NCBI GenBank assembly: GCA_002407675.1
Contig: DHNW01000001.1
Location: 1 to 15,512, forward strand
Origin: Ruminococcaceae bacterium UBA5406
GTDB lineage: Bacteria; Bacillota; Clostridia; Oscillospirales; Acutalibacteraceae
Length of the DNA: 15,512 bases
Reading direction: 5' to 3'
Part shown: positions 12,374-15,512 of the stretch, in pieces
Layout: each line of letters begins with the position of its first letter
Numbering within the stretch: the first letter of the stretch is position 1
Notes under the pieces: generated by a model
Told to the model about the DNA's origin: nothing
Databases searched by the model: none
The model's input: the letters and a program-made list of their open reading frames with translations, nothing else
Program-made: the position numbers and the translations under genes

Positions 12374-15356
12374 GAAACATATCCTGATTGTCTGCCTGCT
12401 GCTCCTGCTGGGAATTTTATTCCTCGTAGTAGGCACGTCCGCCCAGTCTTCCCACTGGAAGACACCGGAGCCGTCTGCTATATTGCGCCCTTCGGCTTCC
12501 TCGGGGGCAGGGCGGAATACAGGCCGGACGCTGGAAGCAGATGCCGGCAGTCTCCATATCGGCCCGATCGGCTCCTTTGCCGGCATTGCCCATCCGGGCA
12601 GTTCGAAATTCGACGATTCCGTATCAAATACCGGTGAAGGGACAGATGCCGGGGACAATTCCGGAAATGCCGGTATCCCGGCGGGCGGAAACGGCAGCTT
12701 CACGCCGGTTGTTACCGGCACGATTACAGGGAGTTCCGGGCGCGGGCAGGAAACCGGCGGTGCCGTGTCTTCCTCCCCGTCTTCCGGGACGTCCTCGGAA
12801 GCGCCGGTTCCCGCAAAACCGGATCCGGGAAGTTCGTCCAGCCAGGCCCCGTCTTCTTCCGGCAGCAGTTCTGCCGTATCCTCCGGAGGTACGGAAAACT
12901 CTGGTTCAGGCGGCTCACCGTCACACCACCATCACCACCGCACGGTGGCCATCACGGGGGTGTCTCTCAGCCAATCCAGTGCATATCTGGAAAAGCCGGG
13001 CAACACGGTTACCCTGAAAGCAACGGCTGCCCCTGAAAACACAACCCAAAGCAAGTATGTCACCTGGTCATCCTCGGATAATACTATTGCCGCCGTGGAC
13101 AGAAATGGAAAAGTGAGGGCAGTCAAAGGCGGGAAAGCAAAAATCACGGCAAAGACCGTCAACGGGAAAACAGCCGTCTGCAATGTGACGGTACGCATCC
13201 CGGCTGCAAAGGTAACCTTAAACCTTGAGAATAAGGATATTGAGATGGAAAAAGGTTCGTCGCTGGTGTTGGCAGCAGTTCTAGAACCAGCTGACACAAC
13301 GGATCAGCTGACATGGGCAACATCCGACAGCAATATCGTTACCATTGATACGGATGGAAAAATCAATGCTGTGAATGCCGGTACGGCCACCATCACAGCC
13401 AAGGCCGGGGACGTTTCAGTGGAGTGTAAAGTTACGGTTGGTATCTCCATCAGTAAGTTGGTGTTGGATGACACGGATTTCACCCTGAAAAAAGGGGAAA
13501 ACAAGGCTCTGACAGCCACCATAGACCCACCGGACACAACAGAAGACAAGACGGTTATCTGGACGTCTTCAGACAATGCCGTGGCCGCAGTTGACAAAGA
13601 CGGGAAGATCACAGCCGTTGAGGGCGGTACGGCGGTCATTACGGCGCAGGCCGGGAAACATACGGCCCAGTGTACCATTACAGTTATTGTTCCAGTAGCT
13701 GGTGTTTCTTTTGAGAAGGATGCTCTTACCATGGAGCGGGGGACCTCCCAGACGCTGAAACCGGTTATTACGCCGGAAGATGCGACGGACAAAACACTCG
13801 ACTGGGTTTCCTCTGACGAAACCGCTGCCACAGTGGACATGGACGGAAAAGTTACGGCAGTTGGCGCGGGACAAGCAATTGTCACAGCGAAAACCAGCGA
13901 CGGCGGATTTACCTCGCATTGCAAAGTTACGGTTGTCGTATCAATCTCTGAAGTTCAGCTGGACAAAGACGCGGTTACACTGAAAAAAGGTGAGGGCACG
14001 TCCCTGACTGCGACAGTCCTTCCTGCCGACACGACGGAGGATAAGACGGTTACCTGGACGTCTTCAGACAATGCCGTGGCCACAGTTGACAAAGACGGAA
14101 ACATCACAGCCGTTGAAGGAGGAACGGCGGTCATTACGGCGCAGGCCGGTAAAAAGTCGGCCCAGTGCAAAGTGACGGTGATTGTCCCGGTGACCGGAAT
14201 ATCGTTGGATCATGACACGCTGACTCTGGCAAAGGGTACGGAATCTTCCCTGAAAGCTGTTTTCCAGCCTGCCGACGCGACTGATACCGGAATCACATGG
14301 ATATCAGACAATCCGGATATTGTGTCCGTTGACGATGCCGGGACCCTCAAAGCCCTGAAAACCGGTACGGCAGTTATCTCCGCTACGTCGCATGACGGAG
14401 GATTCAAGGCACAGTGCAAGGTTACGGTTGTAATCCCGGTCACCGGCATCACGCTGGACAAAACTTCTCTGGGGCTGATAAAAGGGAAATCGCAGACATT
14501 GACGGCCGTAATTACACCGGAAGACGCAACGGATAAAGGTGTTGCCTGGACCTCCAGCAATCCCAGCGCAGCGTCCGTTGACAGCACCGGAAAGGTTACG
14601 GCAGTCGGCGGAGGCACGGCAACTATTACTGCCACATCACAGGACGGAGGATTTACGGCAACATGCACTGTCAAGGTAATCGTCCCTGTTACAGGTATCA
14701 GATTCAGCCAGTCGTCCGTTTCGGTTAAAAAGGGCGGTTCCATAAGGCTGTCGCCAATTTTCACTCCATCGGACGCGACCAATCAATCTGTAAAGTGGAC
14801 TTCCTCCAATTCTTCGGTAGCATCCGTGTCCAGCTCAGGAACTGTTTACGGAAATAGTGAAGGTTCCTGCACCATTACAGTCACTACAGCAGACGGAGGA
14901 TTCACGGCAACCTGCCAGTTCACAGTTAAGCCCAAGGTTCCTTCAGCCCCGACTAATTTGTCAGTCTCCATTAATAATAGTGGAACTATATCAATTTCAT
15001 GGGATAGCCCATATTCATATTTACCAATTACATCGTATACAGTTCAAGCCGGCTCTGTTACAAAGCAAACAACATCTACTTCAACTAGTCTTTCCTATCC
15101 AAATGAAGGGGCAGTTACTGTATCTGTTAATGCAAATTGTACCAATGGATCAGGACCTGCGATCTGTCATACTTATCGAATAAATAAAGAAAGTAAAGAT
15201 TATACCACTACGGAAAGAGTAAGAGAATACGATAAAATCCCACGTTATAACAGTAAAGGAGATTTCATAGGCTTTGATACGCATAGTTCATATCATATTG
15301 TGACTAAAACGGTTGAGCATCATCATACGGAATATAACATAGCTAGGATATCATGA
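12360..15356 (+). CDS. Large surface adhesin: eight BIG2 domains plus FnIII-like domain (998 aa)
   Basis: Residues 7-28 form a signal sequence or signal anchor (HILIVCLLLLLGILFLVVG). Residues 30-195 are a Ser/Gly/Pro-rich stalk ending in five consecutive His (189-193). Eight BIG2 immunoglobulin-like domains of about 82 residues follow (about 197-859), each with V-T-W-x-S-S-D-N, a V-D-x-x-G-K-V-x-A-V turn and one Cys near its end. Then comes an FnIII-like domain (about 860-942; APTNLSVSI...ISWDSP...SYTVQ) and a Tyr/His-rich tail. There is no LPxTG or other sorting signal, so retention would be by the N-terminal helix or by the pilus. BIG2 domains occur in intimin/invasin-type adhesins. It sits where tadG lies in classical loci, with GAAGGAGG upstream. 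An adhesive role is inferred. Confidence 0.8.
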   Translation: MKKYKKHILIVCLLLLLGILFLVVGTSAQSSHWKTPEPSAILRPSASSGAGRNTGRTLEADAGSLHIGPIGSFAGIAHPGSSKFDDSVSNTGEGTDAGDNSGNAGIPAGGNGSFTPVVTGTITGSSGRGQETGGAVSSSPSSGTSSEAPVPAKPDPGSSSSQAPSSSGSSSAVSSGGTENSGSGGSPSHHHHHRTVAITGVSLSQSSAYLEKPGNTVTLKATAAPENTTQSKYVTWSSSDNTIAAVDRNGKVRAVKGGKAKITAKTVNGKTAVCNVTVRIPAAKVTLNLENKDIEMEKGSSLVLAAVLEPADTTDQLTWATSDSNIVTIDTDGKINAVNAGTATITAKAGDVSVECKVTVGISISKLVLDDTDFTLKKGENKALTATIDPPDTTEDKTVIWTSSDNAVAAVDKDGKITAVEGGTAVITAQAGKHTAQCTITVIVPVAGVSFEKDALTMERGTSQTLKPVITPEDATDKTLDWVSSDETAATVDMDGKVTAVGAGQAIVTAKTSDGGFTSHCKVTVVVSISEVQLDKDAVTLKKGEGTSLTATVLPADTTEDKTVTWTSSDNAVATVDKDGNITAVEGGTAVITAQAGKKSAQCKVTVIVPVTGISLDHDTLTLAKGTESSLKAVFQPADATDTGITWISDNPDIVSVDDAGTLKALKTGTAVISATSHDGGFKAQCKVTVVIPVTGITLDKTSLGLIKGKSQTLTAVITPEDATDKGVAWTSSNPSAASVDSTGKVTAVGGGTATITATSQDGGFTATCTVKVIVPVTGIRFSQSSVSVKKGGSIRLSPIFTPSDATNQSVKWTSSNSSVASVSSSGTVYGNSEGSCTITVTTADGGFTATCQFTVKPKVPSAPTNLSVSINNSGTISISWDSPYSYLPITSYTVQAGSVTKQTTSTSTSLSYPNEGAVTVSVNANCTNGSGPAICHTYRINKESKDYTTTERVREYDKIPRYNSKGDFIGFDTHSSYHIVTKTVEHHHTEYNIARIS
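12948..14937 (+). repeat. Eight tandem BIG2 coding repeats
   Basis: These are eight degenerate in-frame units of about 246-250 bases. Units 3 and 5 are the closest at DNA level: about 128 bases starting near 13546 and 14041 differ at roughly 12 positions, including an exact 28-base match at 13559-13586 and 14054-14081, offset by 495 bases. The two-domain period points to duplication of a domain pair. Confidence 0.75.
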
Positions 15357-15419
15357 TGTAAAAGTGTATATTGGGAGTGCCCGGCCGTTTTCCCTTTGCC
15401 AGAAGTCTTCATGAAAACT

Positions 15420-15449
15420 AGAAAATAGGTTGAATTTATCCTATTTTCT
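15420..15449. promoter_or_regulatory. Palindromic operator candidate (or bidirectional terminator)
   Basis: A perfect 10-base inverted repeat, AGAAAATAGG (15420-15429) with CCTATTTTCT (15440-15449), is separated by ten bases. It covers the -35 box and most of the spacer of the promoter at 15430-15458. This suits autoregulation by the protein of the gene at 15481. An adhesin terminator is possible but the T-run is poor. Confidence 0.55.
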
Positions 15450-15458
15450 GCGTATACT
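15430..15458 (+). promoter_or_regulatory. Sigma-A-type promoter for the gene at 15481
   Basis: TTGAAT (15430-15435), a 17-base spacer and TATACT (15453-15458) match the sigma-A consensus closely. The expected transcript start near 15465 is just before GGGAGG (15467-15472), so the leader is very short. Confidence 0.7.
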
Positions 15459-15480
15459 ATGAGGCAGGGAGGCGCTTACC

Positions 15481-15512
15481 ATGAAAATTGATACAAACAG
15501 CATGGTATCCAT
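15481..15512 (+). CDS. Start of probable Phd/YefM-type antitoxin (partial, runs off window)
   Basis: ATG 15481 lies eight bases after GGGAGG, behind the promoter above. Ten residues are visible, MKIDTNSMVS. This resembles the opening of Phd/YefM antitoxins (M-x-I-x-T-x-x-M-V-S-I-x-E-A-N-x-N-F). The palindrome over the promoter fits the known autorepression of such systems by the antitoxin. Only ten residues are seen, so the family call is tentative; the toxin would follow outside the window. Confidence 0.5.
   Translation, partial: MKIDTNSMVS

Noticed and set aside
12541..13017. Plus-strand frame of 158 codons within the adhesin stalk
   Set aside because: Pro/Arg-rich alternative reading of a GC-rich, low-complexity coding region.
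1..15512. tRNA/rRNA genes, CRISPR arrays, insertion sequences, attachment sites
   Set aside because: I looked for them and saw no cloverleaf, spaced short repeats, transposase or integrase frame, or terminal inverted repeats.

Overview
The window reads as a mobile-element or accessory region of a low-to-mid GC Firmicute, most likely a gut Clostridia of the Oscillospiraceae/Ruminococcaceae type. That placement is an inference from protein style: a SpoVG-like protein, a replication-type winged-helix protein with a DUF6017-like C terminus, a DUF4320-like pilin, strong GGAGG ribosome binding sites, and no outer-membrane secretin. Every supported gene is on the plus strand.

Layout. (1) Positions 10-2125 hold phage- or ICE-style cargo: four small proteins, including a Lar-like zinc ribbon, then a PAPS-reductase-family enzyme. 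Short DNA motifs recur at the gene junctions. (2) Positions 2176-2672 hold four very small overlapping reading frames joined by ATGA overlaps, closed by an intrinsic terminator. (3) Positions 2821-4324 hold the replication-type HTH protein, a SpoVG-like protein and a Cys-rich small protein, closed by a second terminator. (4) Positions 4346-5785 encode a Sel1-repeat protein with a disordered middle. (5) Positions 5922-12337 hold a tight operon in the order of tad loci: Flp-like pilin, A24 prepilin peptidase, CpaB/RcpC, CpaE/TadZ, CpaF/TadA, TadB, TadC, and two TadE/TadF-type pseudopilins, the first matching DUF4320. (6) Positions 12360-15356 encode a 998-residue surface protein with eight BIG2 domains and an FnIII-like domain, in the place TadG holds in classical tad loci. 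(7) Positions 15420-15512 hold a sigma-A-type promoter overlapped by a palindrome, then the first codons of a probable Phd/YefM-type antitoxin.

How the genes fit together. The peptidase would process the prepilins. CpaF would power assembly on the TadB/TadC membrane platform, TadZ would position the machine, and CpaB plus the pseudopilins would complete a monoderm Flp pilus. The BIG2 protein would serve as the adhesive surface component. Carriage next to replication-type and phage-like genes suggests a mobile-element-borne attachment pilus.

The main anomalies are in cpaF. Its core (about 8455-9535) is clearly AT-richer than both flanks. Its frame ends at 9456, while the family C terminus continues in another frame to 9590; one missing base near 9434 explains this exactly. 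As written, the motor lacks its last 45 or so residues. Calls rest on reading the sequence only; no database search was run.
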